Source: Rhizobium sp. Leaf262
GTDB taxonomy: Bacteria > Pseudomonadota > Alphaproteobacteria > Rhizobiales > Rhizobiaceae
Length of the DNA: 64,000 nucleotides
Assembly: GCF_001422245.1 (NCBI RefSeq)
Contig: NZ_LMMM01000016.1
Location: 356,708 to 420,707, forward strand
Direction of reading: 5' to 3'
Both the position numbers and the translations under genes were made by a program. This document shows, in pieces, positions 26,037 to 36,245 of the stretch. The stretch's first letter is position 1. Every line of letters starts with the position of its first letter. The notes beneath the pieces are model-generated. The model had not been told where the DNA came from and made no database searches. It saw only the letters and a list, made by a program, of their open reading frames with translations.

Positions 26037-26621
26037 ATGGCAGACGCCGAACCCAGACTGATAACTGAAACAGGTATAGACCAGCGTATCGCCGAGATCA
26101 TCGAGCCGGTCCTGACAGGCATGGGCTTTCTTCTCGTGCGCGTTCGGCTGTCGAGCCAGAACGGCTCGACGTTGCAGATCATGGCCGAGCGTGAAGACGG
26201 CACAATGACCGTTCAGGACTGCGAAGCGCTTTCCATGGCGATTTCGCCCGTGCTCGATGTGGAAGATCCTGTCGAAAAGGCGTATCATCTGGAAGTGTCG
26301 TCACCCGGCATCGACCGGCCGATGGTGCGAAAGATGGATTTTGTCCGCTGGCAGGGCCATATCGTCAAGGTCGAGACATCGATCCTAGTCGATAATCGCA
26401 AGCGTTTTCGCGGCAAGATCGCCAGCGTAGAAGAAGACGGTTTCAAGCTTGAGCGTGACCAGATCGGCTACGGTGAAGAACCGGTCGTGACGATCCCGTT
26501 CAATACTCTTTCCGACGCGAAGCTGATCCTGACCGATGATCTTATTCGCGACGCACTGAAAGCGGACAAGCAGGCCAAGGCCGCTGCCGCCAATCAGAAC
26601 GAAGAAGCAGACGAAGACTAA
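26037..26621 (+). CDS. rimP: ribosome maturation factor RimP
   Basis: A 194-residue two-domain protein required for 30S subunit maturation. The family motifs [14 protein letters not shown] and [13 protein letters not shown] are at about residues 61-98. The C-terminal part is an SH3-like domain, and the rhizobial tail is acidic (NQNEEADED). It heads the operon with nusA, ylxR and infB, the standard order. Expression is likely governed by the leader terminator upstream. Confidence 0.95.
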   Translation: MADAEPRLITETGIDQRIAEIIEPVLTGMGFLLVRVRLSSQNGSTLQIMAEREDGTMTVQDCEALSMAISPVLDVEDPVEKAYHLEVSSPGIDRPMVRKMDFVRWQGHIVKVETSILVDNRKRFRGKIASVEEDGFKLERDQIGYGEEPVVTIPFNTLSDAKLILTDDLIRDALKADKQAKAAAANQNEEADED

Positions 26622-26673
26622 TTCCAACGTATGCCCTGACAATGCGGGCACAACGACTTACGGAGACATAAAA

Positions 26674-28284
26674 ATGGCAGTCAGTGCTAACAGGCTTGAG
26701 CTTCTGCAGATCGCCGATGCTGTGGCGCGCGAAAAGGTCATCGACCGTGAAATCGTGCTGGCCGCAATGGCCGATGCGATCCAGAAGGCTGCCCGCTCCC
26801 GTTATGGTTCGGAAACCAACATCCGCGCCGACATCAACTCGAAGACCGGTGAAATCCGTCTTCAGCGTCTTCTGGAAGTTGTCGAGAAGGCTGAAGACTA
26901 CGGCACGCAGATTCCGCTGGAACTGGCACGCGACCGCAACGTCGATGCCAAGATCGGCGACTATATTGCCGATCCGCTGCCGCCTATGGATTTCGGCCGT
27001 ATCGCTGCCCAGTCCGCCAAGCAGGTCATCGTGCAGAAGGTTCGTGAAGCCGAGCGTGACCGCCAGTATGACGAGTTCAAGGACCGCATCGGCGAAATCA
27101 TCAACGGCACTGTCAAGCGCGTCGAATATGGCAACGTCATCGTCGATCTCGGCCGCGGCGAAGGCATCATCCGTCGTGACGAGATGATTCCACGCGAAAA
27201 CCTGCGTTACGGCGACCGCGTTCGCGCCTTCGTTTACGACGTGCGCCGTGAACAGCGTGGGCCGCAGATCTTCTTGTCGCGTACGCACCCACAGTTCATG
27301 GTCAAGCTCTTCACCATGGAAGTGCCTGAAATCTACGACGGCATCATCCAGATCAAGTCGGTTGCCCGTGATCCGGGTTCGCGCGCCAAGATCGCCGTTA
27401 TCTCGAACGACAGCTCTATCGATCCCGTCGGCGCCTGCGTCGGTATGCGCGGTTCGCGCGTTCAGGCCGTTGTCGGCGAACTTCAAGGCGAAAAGATCGA
27501 CATTATTCCGTGGTCGCAAGACCCTGCATCCTTCATCGTAAACGCCCTTCAGCCAGCTGAAGTCGCCAAAGTTGTTCTGGACGAAGAAGCAGAACGCATC
27601 GAAGTCGTGGTTCCCGATGAGCAGCTGTCGCTCGCCATCGGTCGTCGCGGTCAGAACGTACGTCTGGCATCGCAGCTGACCGGCTGGGACATCGACATCA
27701 TGACGGAGCAGGAAGAGTCCGAGCGTCGTCAGAAGGAGTTCAACGAACGCACCGGCATCTTCATGGAAGCGCTGGATGTGGACGAGATGGTCGGTCAGGT
27801 TCTGGCATCCGAAGGCTTCGCCCAGGTCGAAGAGCTTGCTTATGTCGACCTCAGCGAAATTTCCTCCATCGACGGTTTCGATGAGGACACAGCTGTCGAA
27901 ATCCAGACCCGTGCCAAGGAATATCTCGAGCGTATCGAGACCGAAATGGACGCCAAGCGCAAGGAACTCGGCGTGTCCGACGAATTGCGCCAGATCGATG
28001 GCCTGACATCGCAGATGATGGTCGCTTTGGGTGAAGAAGGCGTCAAGACCATCGAAGACTTTGCAGGCTGCGCGGCGGACGATCTCGTCGGCTGGAGCGA
28101 ACGCAAGGATGGCGAAACCAAGAAGTTCGAAGGCACCTTCTCCAAGCTCGACGTTTCGCGCGTCGAAGCTGAAAACATGATCGTTCAGGCCCGCCTTCTG
28201 GCTGGCTGGATCACGGCTGAAGATCTGGCTGCTCAGCAGGAAGAGGCAGCGACCGAGGAGGCGGATACCGCCGATCAGGAATGA
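26674..28284 (+). CDS. nusA: transcription termination/antitermination factor NusA
   Basis: A 536-residue NusA: N-terminal RNA polymerase-binding domain (1-125), S1 domain (about 133-200, GTVKRVEYGNVIVDLG), KH1 and KH2 (GACVGMRGSRVQAV; LAIGRRGQNVRLA), and two C-terminal helix-hairpin-helix acidic repeats (about 360-505). It modulates pausing, intrinsic termination and coupling to translation. ACGGAG precedes the ATG. The ylxR gene overlaps its end by 4 bases. As a NusA operon preceded by a leader terminator, autogenous control is plausible. Confidence 0.97.
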   Translation: MAVSANRLELLQIADAVAREKVIDREIVLAAMADAIQKAARSRYGSETNIRADINSKTGEIRLQRLLEVVEKAEDYGTQIPLELARDRNVDAKIGDYIADPLPPMDFGRIAAQSAKQVIVQKVREAERDRQYDEFKDRIGEIINGTVKRVEYGNVIVDLGRGEGIIRRDEMIPRENLRYGDRVRAFVYDVRREQRGPQIFLSRTHPQFMVKLFTMEVPEIYDGIIQIKSVARDPGSRAKIAVISNDSSIDPVGACVGMRGSRVQAVVGELQGEKIDIIPWSQDPASFIVNALQPAEVAKVVLDEEAERIEVVVPDEQLSLAIGRRGQNVRLASQLTGWDIDIMTEQEESERRQKEFNERTGIFMEALDVDEMVGQVLASEGFAQVEELAYVDLSEISSIDGFDEDTAVEIQTRAKEYLERIETEMDAKRKELGVSDELRQIDGLTSQMMVALGEEGVKTIEDFAGCAADDLVGWSERKDGETKKFEGTFSKLDVSRVEAENMIVQARLLAGWITAEDLAAQQEEAATEEADTADQE

Positions 28285-28976
28285 TTTCGCAAGCGCATGA
28301 GCCTGAAGACGTGCTGGACGACGAGCGGCGGGTCGAAGGTACAGGCAGCGAGCGGATGTGCATTGTAACGCGGCAGATTGGAACACCCGATGAGTTGGTC
28401 CGTTTTGTCGCAGGCCCGGACAAAAGCGTTGTTCCGGACCTGAAACGCCAATTGCCAGGGCGCGGATGCTGGGTCACACCCGAGCGTGCCCTGATTGAAA
28501 AGGCCATTGCGAAAAAGCTTTTCGCACGCGCCCTGAAGACCGACGTCAAAGCTGGTCCAGAACTCCTGGAGATGATGGACCGGCTGATGGCTCAAAACGT
28601 AGCCGGTATGATGAACATGGCCCGGAAAGCGGGACAGTTCATCAGTGGCGCTACAAAAGTCGATGCGTCCGTGCGTTCGGGACACGCTCTTGCAGTGTTT
28701 CACGCGACGGATGCCGCGCCGGATGGCGTGAGAAAGATCAATCAGGCCCGCAAGGCCTGGACCCTCGGCTCAGGCGCCGAGACGGAAATACCGTCCTTTC
28801 GGCTCTTCAGTGAGCAGGAAATGGACGAACTGATGGGCCAGAATGCTTTTATCCATGCCTGCGCGCTTGCAGGGCAGGCGGGTGAAGGTGTAGTGAAGCG
28901 CGCAAAGATGCTCGAGCGGTATCGCAATGGCGATAAACCTCAGGCGGATTTAGACGCTGCCCGGACAATACAATGA
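28281..28976 (+). CDS. YlxR/DUF448 RNA-binding protein with L7Ae-like domain
   Basis: A 231-residue fusion. The N-terminal YlxR (DUF448) domain has RMCIVTRQ and LPGRGCWVTP. From about residue 100 comes an L7Ae/L30e-type RNA-binding domain (NMARKAGQFISGATKV, then SGHALAVFHATDAAPDG). Both domains bind structured RNA; in other bacteria YlxR and the L7Ae-like YlxQ are separate genes in the same place between nusA and infB, so this is a natural fusion. It overlaps nusA by 4 bases, which implies translational coupling. The exact role is unresolved in the family; YlxR has been linked to RNase P activity and transcription control. Confidence 0.88.
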   Translation: MISQAHEPEDVLDDERRVEGTGSERMCIVTRQIGTPDELVRFVAGPDKSVVPDLKRQLPGRGCWVTPERALIEKAIAKKLFARALKTDVKAGPELLEMMDRLMAQNVAGMMNMARKAGQFISGATKVDASVRSGHALAVFHATDAAPDGVRKINQARKAWTLGSGAETEIPSFRLFSEQEMDELMGQNAFIHACALAGQAGEGVVKRAKMLERYRNGDKPQADLDAARTIQ

Positions 28977-29078
28977 CGCGGTCATCGGACTTTATCCGTC
29001 GCCGCGTTCGGATGCAGCTAGTTAAAGACAGGGCCTGATGAATGTCATCCGGCTCTCGTCCGAAGGAACGGGAACGGA

Positions 29079-31793
29079 ATGACCGATAACAACGACGACA
29101 AGACACTCAACGCACAACCCAAGAAGACCCTCACTCTCAAGCCGAGTGGCGCGTCGACGGGAACTGTGCGTCAGGATATGGGTCGTGGTCGCACCAACGC
29201 GGTTGTCGTAGAGACACGCAAACGCCGCCCATTGCGTCCAGAAGACGAGAAGCCCATCACACCGACAGTGACAGCAGCACCGCAACCTGCCCGACCGGCA
29301 GCACCTGCGGCCGCACAGCGCCCGCAGCAGCCTCAGTCTCAGCGACCTTACCAGTCTGGCAACCAGAATCAGGGCCGTCCAGCTCCTTCTGCGCAGCCAC
29401 AGCGTCAGCCAGACCGCCCGCGCGGTAACGTTCTGCACGACCTGTCTGCTGGCGAAATGGATGCACGCCGTCGTGCGCTTGCGGAAGCTCAGGCTCGCGA
29501 TATTATCGAAGCCAAGCAGCGTGCCGAAGACGAAGCCCGTCGCAAGGCCGAAGAAGAACAGCGAGCAATCGCCGAGAAGGAAGAGGCAGCGCGCCGCGCG
29601 GCCGAAGAGGCCTTGGCTGCGAAGTCGGCTCCGGCGCCTGAACCCGCCGAGGTTGCACCGGCACCCGTTGCCAGCCGTACACCTGTCACGACGAGCCGTC
29701 CTGATACGCGTCCACAGACCCGCACGATACCGGCGCCCGTTCCGGCACCGATCGACAATGCCGGTCCACGCGGACGTCGCCCCGGCGGCGAGGAAGAGGA
29801 CGATCGCGGTCCCCGTCGCGGCGGCATGCCCGTTCGCGGCAAGGTCGCAGCACCGGTTCCAGCCAAGCCCGCAGCCCGTCTGAAAACGGAAGAAGAACGT
29901 CGTCGTGGCAAGCTCACGGTCACGTCCAACCTGGAAGAAGACGGCACACCGCGTGGTCGCTCGCTTTCTGCCATGCGTCGCCGTCAGGAAAAATTCCGTC
30001 GTGGCCAGATGCAGGAAACCCGTGAAAAGGTGATGCGCGAAGTCATTCTGCCTGAGACCATCACCATTCAGGAACTTTCGCAGCGTATGTCCGAACGGGC
30101 TGTCGATGTGATCAAGTACCTGATGAAGGAAGGTCAGATGATGAAGCCGGGCGACGTCATCGACGCCGATCTGGCCGAACTGATCGCCGGCGAATTCGGC
30201 CACACCGTCAAGCGCGTGTCGGAATCCGACGTCGAAGAAGGCATCTTCAACGTGTCGGACGACGATGGCGGCGAACTCGTGTCGCGTCCTCCGGTCGTTA
30301 CCATCATGGGTCACGTCGACCACGGCAAGACCTCGCTGCTCGACGCCATCCGTCAGACCAGCGTTGTTTCGGGTGAAGCCGGTGGCATCACCCAGCATAT
30401 CGGTGCCTATCAGGTCGAGAAGAACGGTCACAAGATCACCTTCATCGACACACCCGGTCACGCCGCCTTTACGGCCATGCGTGCTCGCGGTGCCCAGGCA
30501 ACTGACATCGCCATTCTGGTGGTCGCAGCCGATGACAGCGTGATGCCGCAGACGATTGAATCGATCAACCACGCTAAGGCGGCCAATGTGCCGATCATCG
30601 TGGCGATCAACAAGATCGACAAGCATGAGGCCAATCCTGACAAGGTCCGCCAGCAGCTGCTCCAGCACGAAGTTTTCGTGGAATCCATGGGTGGTGAGGT
30701 TCTCGACGTCGAAGTTTCGGCCAAGAACAAGCTCAACCTCGATAAGCTTCTCGAAGCCGTTCTGCTGCAGGCCGAAATTCTCGACCTGAAGGCCAATGTC
30801 AACCGCACAGCGGAAGGCACGGTCATCGAAGCTCAGCTCGACCGTGGTCGTGGTTCCGTGGCAACCGTTCTGGTTCAGAAGGGTACGCTGCGTCCGGGCC
30901 AGATCATCGTAGCCGGTGACCAGTGGGGCCGTGTGCGCGCGCTCGTCAACGACAAGGGTGACCACGTCAAGGAAGCGGGTCCTGCCATGCCGGTCGAGAT
31001 TCTCGGCCTGTCGGGCACGCCATCTGCCGGTGACCGCTTCGCCGTTGTGGAAAGCGAAAGCCGTGCTCGTGAGATTTCCGAGTATCGTCAGCGTCTGGCC
31101 CGTGACAAGGCCGTTGCTCGCCAGACCGGCCAGCGCGGTTCGCTTGAACAGATGATGACGCAGTTGCAGGCTACCGGCCGCAAGGACTTCCCGCTGCTCA
31201 TCAAGGGTGACGTGCAGGGTTCTGTCGAAGCGATCATCGCATCGCTGGACAAGCTTGGAACAGACGAAGTTCGCGCACGCATCATCCACTCTGGCGCAGG
31301 TGCGATCACGGAATCGGATATCTCGCTTGCCGAGGCATCGAACGCGGCCATCATCGGCTTCAACGTTCGTGCCAACGCACAGGCACGTACTGCATCCGAA
31401 CGTGCTGGTATCGAAATTCGTTACTACAACATCATCTATGATCTGGTAGATGACGTGAAGGCAGCGATGTCGGGCCTCCTGTCTCCAGAGCGTCGCGAAA
31501 CCTTCCTCGGCAATGCCGAAATCCTGGAAGTCTTCAACATCACCAAGGTCGGCAAGGTTGCCGGTTGCCGTGTGGTCGAAGGCAAGGTGGAACGTGGTGC
31601 AGGTGTTCGTCTGGTGCGCGACAACGTCGTCATCCACGAAGGCAAGCTCAAGACGCTCAAGCGCTTCAAGGACGAAGTCGGCGAAGTGCCGGTTGGTCAG
31701 GAGTGCGGTATGGCGTTCGAGAACTACGAAGACATCCGTGCAGGCGATACGATCGAGTGCTTCCGCGTAGAACACATCACCAGAACGCTCTAA
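29079..31793 (+). CDS. infB: translation initiation factor IF-2
   Basis: A 904-residue GTPase that brings initiator tRNA to the 30S subunit and promotes subunit joining. The N-terminal 330 residues are low-complexity, rich in Ala/Arg/Glu/Pro, with an IF2 N-domain start ([11 protein letters not shown]) and a helical [18 protein letters not shown] segment. The G domain has GHVDHGKTS near 412, DTPGHAAF and NKIDK, followed by the domains ending in ITRTL. The start at 29079 follows an ACGGGAACGG region. Internal starts are common in infB but none stands out here. Confidence 0.97.
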   Translation: MTDNNDDKTLNAQPKKTLTLKPSGASTGTVRQDMGRGRTNAVVVETRKRRPLRPEDEKPITPTVTAAPQPARPAAPAAAQRPQQPQSQRPYQSGNQNQGRPAPSAQPQRQPDRPRGNVLHDLSAGEMDARRRALAEAQARDIIEAKQRAEDEARRKAEEEQRAIAEKEEAARRAAEEALAAKSAPAPEPAEVAPAPVASRTPVTTSRPDTRPQTRTIPAPVPAPIDNAGPRGRRPGGEEEDDRGPRRGGMPVRGKVAAPVPAKPAARLKTEEERRRGKLTVTSNLEEDGTPRGRSLSAMRRRQEKFRRGQMQETREKVMREVILPETITIQELSQRMSERAVDVIKYLMKEGQMMKPGDVIDADLAELIAGEFGHTVKRVSESDVEEGIFNVSDDDGGELVSRPPVVTIMGHVDHGKTSLLDAIRQTSVVSGEAGGITQHIGAYQVEKNGHKITFIDTPGHAAFTAMRARGAQATDIAILVVAADDSVMPQTIESINHAKAANVPIIVAINKIDKHEANPDKVRQQLLQHEVFVESMGGEVLDVEVSAKNKLNLDKLLEAVLLQAEILDLKANVNRTAEGTVIEAQLDRGRGSVATVLVQKGTLRPGQIIVAGDQWGRVRALVNDKGDHVKEAGPAMPVEILGLSGTPSAGDRFAVVESESRAREISEYRQRLARDKAVARQTGQRGSLEQMMTQLQATGRKDFPLLIKGDVQGSVEAIIASLDKLGTDEVRARIIHSGAGAITESDISLAEASNAAIIGFNVRANAQARTASERAGIEIRYYNIIYDLVDDVKAAMSGLLSPERRETFLGNAEILEVFNITKVGKVAGCRVVEGKVERGAGVRLVRDNVVIHEGKLKTLKRFKDEVGEVPVGQECGMAFENYEDIRAGDTIECFRVEHITRTL

Positions 31794-31824
31794 GCGTTTC
31801 GCCCCCACGAGAATAAACTGTCGG

Positions 31825-31843
31825 GCGCCGGCTTAACCGGCGC
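31825..31843 (+). other. hairpin between infB and rbfA
   Basis: GCGCCGG (31825-31831) pairs with CCGGCGC (31837-31843) around a 5-base loop, followed by a T-containing but mixed run. It may be a weak terminator or an RNA-processing site inside the operon. Confidence 0.5.
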
Positions 31844-31869
31844 TCGCTTTGTTTGAGGCTAAAGATAAC

Positions 31870-32286
31870 ATGGCAAAAGCAACATCATCCGCGCCCTCGC
31901 AACGCATGCTGCGCGTTGGCGAACAGGTGCGCGCCGCGGTGACGCAAATTCTGCAGCGCGGAGAAGTCCGCGACGACCTGATCGAAAAGACAGTGATTTC
32001 CATTTCGGAAGTCCGCATGTCGCCCGATCTGAAGATCGCAACCGCCTATGTCACGCCGCTCGGCGTTTCCGATCATACTGACACGATCGAGGCCCTGAAC
32101 CGTCACGCCAAATATCTGCGTGGGCGACTTGGGCCGCATTTGCGGCAGATGAAATACGTGCCGGAACTGCGCTTCCGAGACGATACGAGCTTCGACAATT
32201 ATAAGAAGATCGACGCGCTGCTGCGTTCGCCGGAGGTGCAGCGCGATCTGGGACCTTCAAACGAAAAAGACGACGAACAGAACTGA
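31870..32286 (+). CDS. rbfA: ribosome-binding factor A
   Basis: A 138-residue KH-like protein for 16S rRNA 5'-end maturation and cold adaptation. The sequence shows [21 protein letters not shown], the [18 protein letters not shown] strand and the [18 protein letters not shown] end typical of RbfA. ATG 31870 is preferred, with GAGG 12 bases before; a TTG at 31849 has no support. truB follows after 3 bases, so the two are coupled. Confidence 0.95.
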   Translation: MAKATSSAPSQRMLRVGEQVRAAVTQILQRGEVRDDLIEKTVISISEVRMSPDLKIATAYVTPLGVSDHTDTIEALNRHAKYLRGRLGPHLRQMKYVPELRFRDDTSFDNYKKIDALLRSPEVQRDLGPSNEKDDEQN

Positions 32287-32289
32287 AGC

Positions 32290-33237
32290 ATGTCCAAACC
32301 ACGCAAACAACAACATCGTAAGCCGAAGGGCCGGCCGATTTCGGGCTGGCTCATTCTCGACAAGCCCTTCGACTTCGGCTCCACGGAAGCCGTTTCCAAG
32401 ATCAAATGGCTGTTCAATGCCCAGAAGGCTGGCCACGCCGGAACCCTTGATCCCCTCGCCTCCGGCATGCTGCCGATTGCGCTGGGTGACGCGACCAAGA
32501 CCGTTCCCTATGTGATGGACGGGCGCAAGATCTATGAGTTTACGGTCTCCTGGGGTGAAGAGCGCACCACCGACGATATGGAGGGCGAAGTCCTCAACAC
32601 ATCGCCGAACCGCCCGGACGAACAGGCCATTCGCGATCTCCTGCCCAATTACACCGGCATCATCCAGCAGATTCCGCCGCAGTTTTCGGCTATCAAGATC
32701 GCCGGTGAGCGTGCCTATGACATCGCCCGTGGTGGCGAGGCGGTGGAAATTCCAGCGCGCGAGGTCGAAATCCATCGTATCACGCTGCTCGCCTGCCCTG
32801 ATGCCAATACCGCGCATTTCGAAGTGGAATGCGGCAAGGGCACCTATGTGCGTGCGCTGGCGCGTGACATGGGCCGGGATCTCGGCTGCTACGGCTTCAT
32901 TTCGCAACTGCGCCGCTCCATGGTCGCTCCTTTCGCGGAAGAGGCCATGGTGCCGCTTGCAAAGCTGATCGAGTTCGAAGCCATCGAAGACCGTGACGAG
33001 AGATCGGCGGCACTCGATGCCTATCTCATCGATACCTCGGAAGCCCTGTCGTCGCTACCGCATCTCATCATCAATGACGACCAGGCGCACCGGCTTAAAA
33101 TGGGCAATGCCATCCTCCTGCGCGGACGCGATGCGCCGACGCAGGAAATGGAAGCCTATGCCACGGCACGCGGCAAACTGATCGCCATCGGCGAGATTGC
33201 CGAGGGCGAGTTCCGCCCAAAGCGCGTCTTCGGTTAA
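32290..33237 (+). CDS. truB: tRNA pseudouridine(55) synthase
   Basis: A 315-residue TruB that converts uridine 55 of the T loop to pseudouridine. The catalytic Asp54 is in the motif [15 protein letters not shown]. Other conserved stretches are [18 protein letters not shown], the [19 protein letters not shown] region and [13 protein letters not shown]. The C-terminal extension from about 230 is the PUA-like part. It is immediately downstream of rbfA and followed by a hairpin that probably ends much of the transcript before rpsO. Confidence 0.96.
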   Translation: MSKPRKQQHRKPKGRPISGWLILDKPFDFGSTEAVSKIKWLFNAQKAGHAGTLDPLASGMLPIALGDATKTVPYVMDGRKIYEFTVSWGEERTTDDMEGEVLNTSPNRPDEQAIRDLLPNYTGIIQQIPPQFSAIKIAGERAYDIARGGEAVEIPAREVEIHRITLLACPDANTAHFEVECGKGTYVRALARDMGRDLGCYGFISQLRRSMVAPFAEEAMVPLAKLIEFEAIEDRDERSAALDAYLIDTSEALSSLPHLIINDDQAHRLKMGNAILLRGRDAPTQEMEAYATARGKLIAIGEIAEGEFRPKRVFG

Positions 33238-33261
33238 GCACGAAAACGCCCGATGCGCCCG

Positions 33262-33289
33262 AAGAGGCGGTTCCAATCGCCTCTTTCCT
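33262..33289 (+). terminator. hairpin after truB
   Basis: AAGAGGCG (33262-33269) pairs with CGCCTCTT (33278-33285), followed by a short T-rich run. Confidence 0.6.
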
Positions 33290-33294
33290 TTGTG

Positions 33295-33306
33295 AACCAA
33301 TTGGTT
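33295..33306. promoter_or_regulatory. palindrome AACCAATTGGTT before rpsO
   Basis: A perfect 12-base palindrome about 110 bases upstream of rpsO, next to a TTTATA stretch that may belong to the rpsO promoter. It could be a regulator site; no partner is known from the window. Confidence 0.25.
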
Positions 33307-33414
33307 TATAGGCAGCGGCAGCTTGGGCAGCGCCCGCGCTAATGAATGGCCAGTGCTGGACGACATCCCGGCCCTTGGCGTCCCGTTTTTCCTTAAAATA
33401 GAAAGGATCGTCCG

Positions 33415-33684
33415 ATGTCGATTACTGCAGAGCGCAAAGCCGCCCTCATCAAGGAATATGCCATCAAGGAAGGTGATACCGGTTCGCCGGAAGTTCAGGT
33501 CGCAATTTTGACCGAACGGATCAACAACCTGACAGGCCACTTCAAGGATCACAAGAAGGATAACCACTCTCGTCGTGGCCTTCTGACGCTGGTTTCCAGC
33601 CGCCGTTCGCTTCTCGACTACGTCAAGAAGAAGGACGAAAGCCGTTACACCAAGCTGATCACAGCACTCGGCATCCGCCGCTAA
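33415..33684 (+). CDS. rpsO: 30S ribosomal protein S15
   Basis: An 89-residue protein with the S15 pattern: [24 protein letters not shown], the central [12 protein letters not shown] and the [17 protein letters not shown] end. It binds the central domain of 16S rRNA and is an early assembly protein. AAAGGA precedes the ATG. A strong terminator separates it from pnp, but some readthrough is usual at this junction in bacteria, and the pnp leader begins in this gap. Confidence 0.97.
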   Translation: MSITAERKAALIKEYAIKEGDTGSPEVQVAILTERINNLTGHFKDHKKDNHSRRGLLTLVSSRRSLLDYVKKKDESRYTKLITALGIRR

Positions 33685-33693
33685 AAACTTGAT

Positions 33694-33731
33694 ACCGGCG
33701 GGTTTCGAAGAGAAATCCCGCCGGTTTTTCT
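33694..33731 (+). terminator. rpsO terminator
   Basis: ACCGGCGGG (33694-33702) pairs with CCCGCCGGT (33717-33725) and is followed by TTTTCTT. A 9-bp GC stem with a T tract. Confidence 0.85.
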
Positions 33732-33837
33732 TACACGCAGTCTTTTCAAAGACGCGAAAAGAAGATGGGCCGGATGGGCCGGTGCCGTCTGAAACAAACC
33801 GATGACCTGTCATGGGGCAGGATTGCCGGACGCTTTC

Positions 33838-33856
33838 GCAACAGACCAGCTGTTGC
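33838..33856 (+). other. hairpin in the pnp leader
   Basis: GCAACAG (33838-33844) pairs with CTGTTGC (33850-33856) over a 5-base loop, followed by CGCATTTTT. A further weak stem (CGCATTT with AAATGCG) follows. pnp leaders in enterics are folded RNase III sites used for autocontrol; a similar role here is only a suggestion. Confidence 0.45.
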
Positions 33857-33972
33857 CGCATTTTTCGCGAGAAATGCGCTTTTCAAAGCCTCCCGCTGTC
33901 TTGCCCGTGACGTGTTAAAGCCCGCGTGTTTTCCTTTGTTGTGAGAACCGAGGCTACATTTGAGGACAAGAT

Positions 33973-36117
33973 ATGTTCAATCAACATTCCGTCGAAATCG
34001 AGTGGGCAGGCCGCCCTCTGAGACTTGAGACAGGCAAAGTTGCCCGTCAGGCCGATGGTGCCGTTATCGCAACCTACGGCGAGACGATGGTTCTTGCGAC
34101 CGTCGTTTCTGCAAAGTCGCCGAAGCCAGGGCAGGACTTCTTCCCGCTGACCGTCAACTACCAGGAAAAGACATACGCAGCCGGTAAAATCCCCGGTGGC
34201 TATTTCAAGCGCGAAGGTCGTCCTTCCGAAAAGGAAACCCTGGTTTCCCGCCTGATCGACCGCCCGATCCGCCCGCTGTTTCCTGAAGGCTACAAGAACG
34301 ACACGCAGGTTGTCGTTACCGTCATTCAGCACGACCTCGAAAACGACCCGGACGTTCTGTCCATGGTTGCCGCTTCCGCAGCCCTGACACTGTCTGGCGT
34401 TCCTTTCATGGGGCCCGTCGGTGGCGCACGCGTCGGCTACATCAACGGCGAATATGTTCTGAACCCGCATCTCGACGAGATGGACGAGTCGGTTCTCGAC
34501 CTCGTCGTTGCCGGTACGCAGGACGCTGTTCTGATGGTCGAGTCCGAAGCCAAGGAACTCAACGAAGAGATCATGCTTGGCGCCGTGATGTTCGGTCACA
34601 AGGGCTTCCAGCCTGTTATCGACGCCATCATCAAGCTGGCTGAAGTTGCCGCCAAGGAGCCCCGCGAATTCGAGCCGGAAGATTTCTCCGCTCTCGAAAC
34701 GGAAATGCTCGGTCTTGCCGAAGCTGAACTGCGCGATGCCTACAAGATCACTGAAAAGGCTGCCCGCTACAACGCGGTTGACACTGTCAAGGCCAAGGTC
34801 AAGGCGCACTTCCTGCCGGAAGAAGGCGAAGCCAAGTACACTGCCGAAGTCATCGGCGCTGTCTTCAAGCACCTTCAGGCGAAGATCGTTCGCTGGAACA
34901 TTCTGGACACCAAGAGCCGCATCGACGGTCGCGATCTGTCCACCGTTCGTCCGATCATCTCTGAAGTCGGCCTTCTGCCACGCACCCACGGTTCGGCGCT
35001 GTTCACACGCGGCGAAACCCAGGCCATCGTCGTTGCCACACTCGGCACCGGCGAAGACGAGCAGTATGTCGATAGCCTCACCGGCATGTACAAGGAGCGC
35101 TTCCTTCTGCACTACAACTTCCCTCCCTACTCGGTTGGTGAAACAGGCCGCATGGGCTCCCCGGGCCGCCGCGAAATCGGTCACGGCAAGCTGGCATGGC
35201 GCGCTATCCGCCCGATGCTGCCATCGGCTGAACAGTTCCCTTACACGCTGCGCGTCGTCTCCGAGATCACCGAGTCCAACGGCTCGTCCTCGATGGCAAC
35301 CGTCTGCGGCACATCGCTGGCACTGATGGATGCAGGCGTTCCGCTTGCAAAGCCCGTTGCCGGTATTGCCATGGGCCTCATCCTCGAAGGCGAACGCTTC
35401 GCCGTTCTGTCCGACATCCTGGGTGACGAAGATCACCTCGGCGATATGGACTTCAAGGTTGCCGGTACTGCTGACGGCATCACCTCGCTGCAGATGGACA
35501 TCAAGATCGCCGGCATCACCGAAGAGATCATGAAGGTCGCTCTGGAGCAGGCAAAGGGCGGTCGTACGCACATTCTCGGCGAAATGGCCAACGCCATCAC
35601 CGAGGGACGGTCGCAGCTCGGCGAATTCGCTCCACGCATCGAAGTCATGAACATTCCGGTCGACAAGATCCGTGAAGTCATCGGCTCGGGCGGCAAGGTC
35701 ATCCGCGAAATCGTCGAAAAGACCGGCGCGAAGATTAACATCGAAGACGACGGCACCGTCAAGATCGCCTCGTCCTCGGGCAAGGAAATCGAAGCGGCCC
35801 GCAAGTGGATCCACTCCATCGTTGCTGAGCCTGAAGTCGGCGTGATCTACGAAGGCACGGTCGTCAAGACCGCTGACTTCGGCGCATTCGTCAACTTCTT
35901 CGGCGCCCGTGACGGCCTCGTTCACATCTCTCAGCTGGCATCCGACCGTGTTGCCAAGACCTCCGACGTCGTCAAGGAAGGCGACAAGGTTTGGGTCAAG
36001 CTGATGGGCTTCGACGAGCGCGGCAAGGTTCGCCTGTCCATGAAGGTTGTCGATCAGGCAACCGGCAAGGAAGTCGTTGCCGAAAAGAAGAGCGAAGGCG
36101 ACGCTGCTGCCGAATAA
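33973..36117 (+). CDS. pnp: polyribonucleotide nucleotidyltransferase (PNPase)
   Basis: A 714-residue phosphorolytic 3'-5' exoribonuclease. Two RNase PH domains (about 10-140 and 315-540) flank a helical linker. [21 protein letters not shown] and [30 protein letters not shown] segments carry the phosphate and RNA contacts. A KH domain ([17 protein letters not shown], near 560) and an S1 domain ([16 protein letters not shown]..., near 625) follow. It is a core RNA-degradation enzyme, in the usual place after rpsO, with its own folded leader and a strong terminator. Confidence 0.97.
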   Translation: MFNQHSVEIEWAGRPLRLETGKVARQADGAVIATYGETMVLATVVSAKSPKPGQDFFPLTVNYQEKTYAAGKIPGGYFKREGRPSEKETLVSRLIDRPIRPLFPEGYKNDTQVVVTVIQHDLENDPDVLSMVAASAALTLSGVPFMGPVGGARVGYINGEYVLNPHLDEMDESVLDLVVAGTQDAVLMVESEAKELNEEIMLGAVMFGHKGFQPVIDAIIKLAEVAAKEPREFEPEDFSALETEMLGLAEAELRDAYKITEKAARYNAVDTVKAKVKAHFLPEEGEAKYTAEVIGAVFKHLQAKIVRWNILDTKSRIDGRDLSTVRPIISEVGLLPRTHGSALFTRGETQAIVVATLGTGEDEQYVDSLTGMYKERFLLHYNFPPYSVGETGRMGSPGRREIGHGKLAWRAIRPMLPSAEQFPYTLRVVSEITESNGSSSMATVCGTSLALMDAGVPLAKPVAGIAMGLILEGERFAVLSDILGDEDHLGDMDFKVAGTADGITSLQMDIKIAGITEEIMKVALEQAKGGRTHILGEMANAITEGRSQLGEFAPRIEVMNIPVDKIREVIGSGGKVIREIVEKTGAKINIEDDGTVKIASSSGKEIEAARKWIHSIVAEPEVGVIYEGTVVKTADFGAFVNFFGARDGLVHISQLASDRVAKTSDVVKEGDKVWVKLMGFDERGKVRLSMKVVDQATGKEVVAEKKSEGDAAAE

Positions 36118-36141
36118 GGCCGTCAGCGCTGACCGATATCG

Positions 36142-36172
36142 AGGCGCGGGGATTTTACCCGCGCCTTTTTTC
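36142..36172 (+). terminator. pnp terminator
   Basis: AGGCGCGGG (36142-36150) pairs with CCCGCGCCT (36158-36166), followed by six T residues. Confidence 0.9.
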
Positions 36173-36245
36173 TATTGTTCTAACGCATTATCCGGACGCA
36201 AAACCGCTTCGCACGTTTGCTGGAAATGCTCTTAAGGATGCTCCG

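Noticed and set aside
29022..31808. A 928-codon ORF on the minus strand opposite infB
   Set aside because: It mirrors infB almost exactly. Long antisense ORFs arise from GC-rich codon bias, and no known motif or ribosome site supports it.
33883..35925. A 680-codon minus-strand ORF opposite pnp
   Set aside because: It is a shadow of pnp with composition typical of complement frames.
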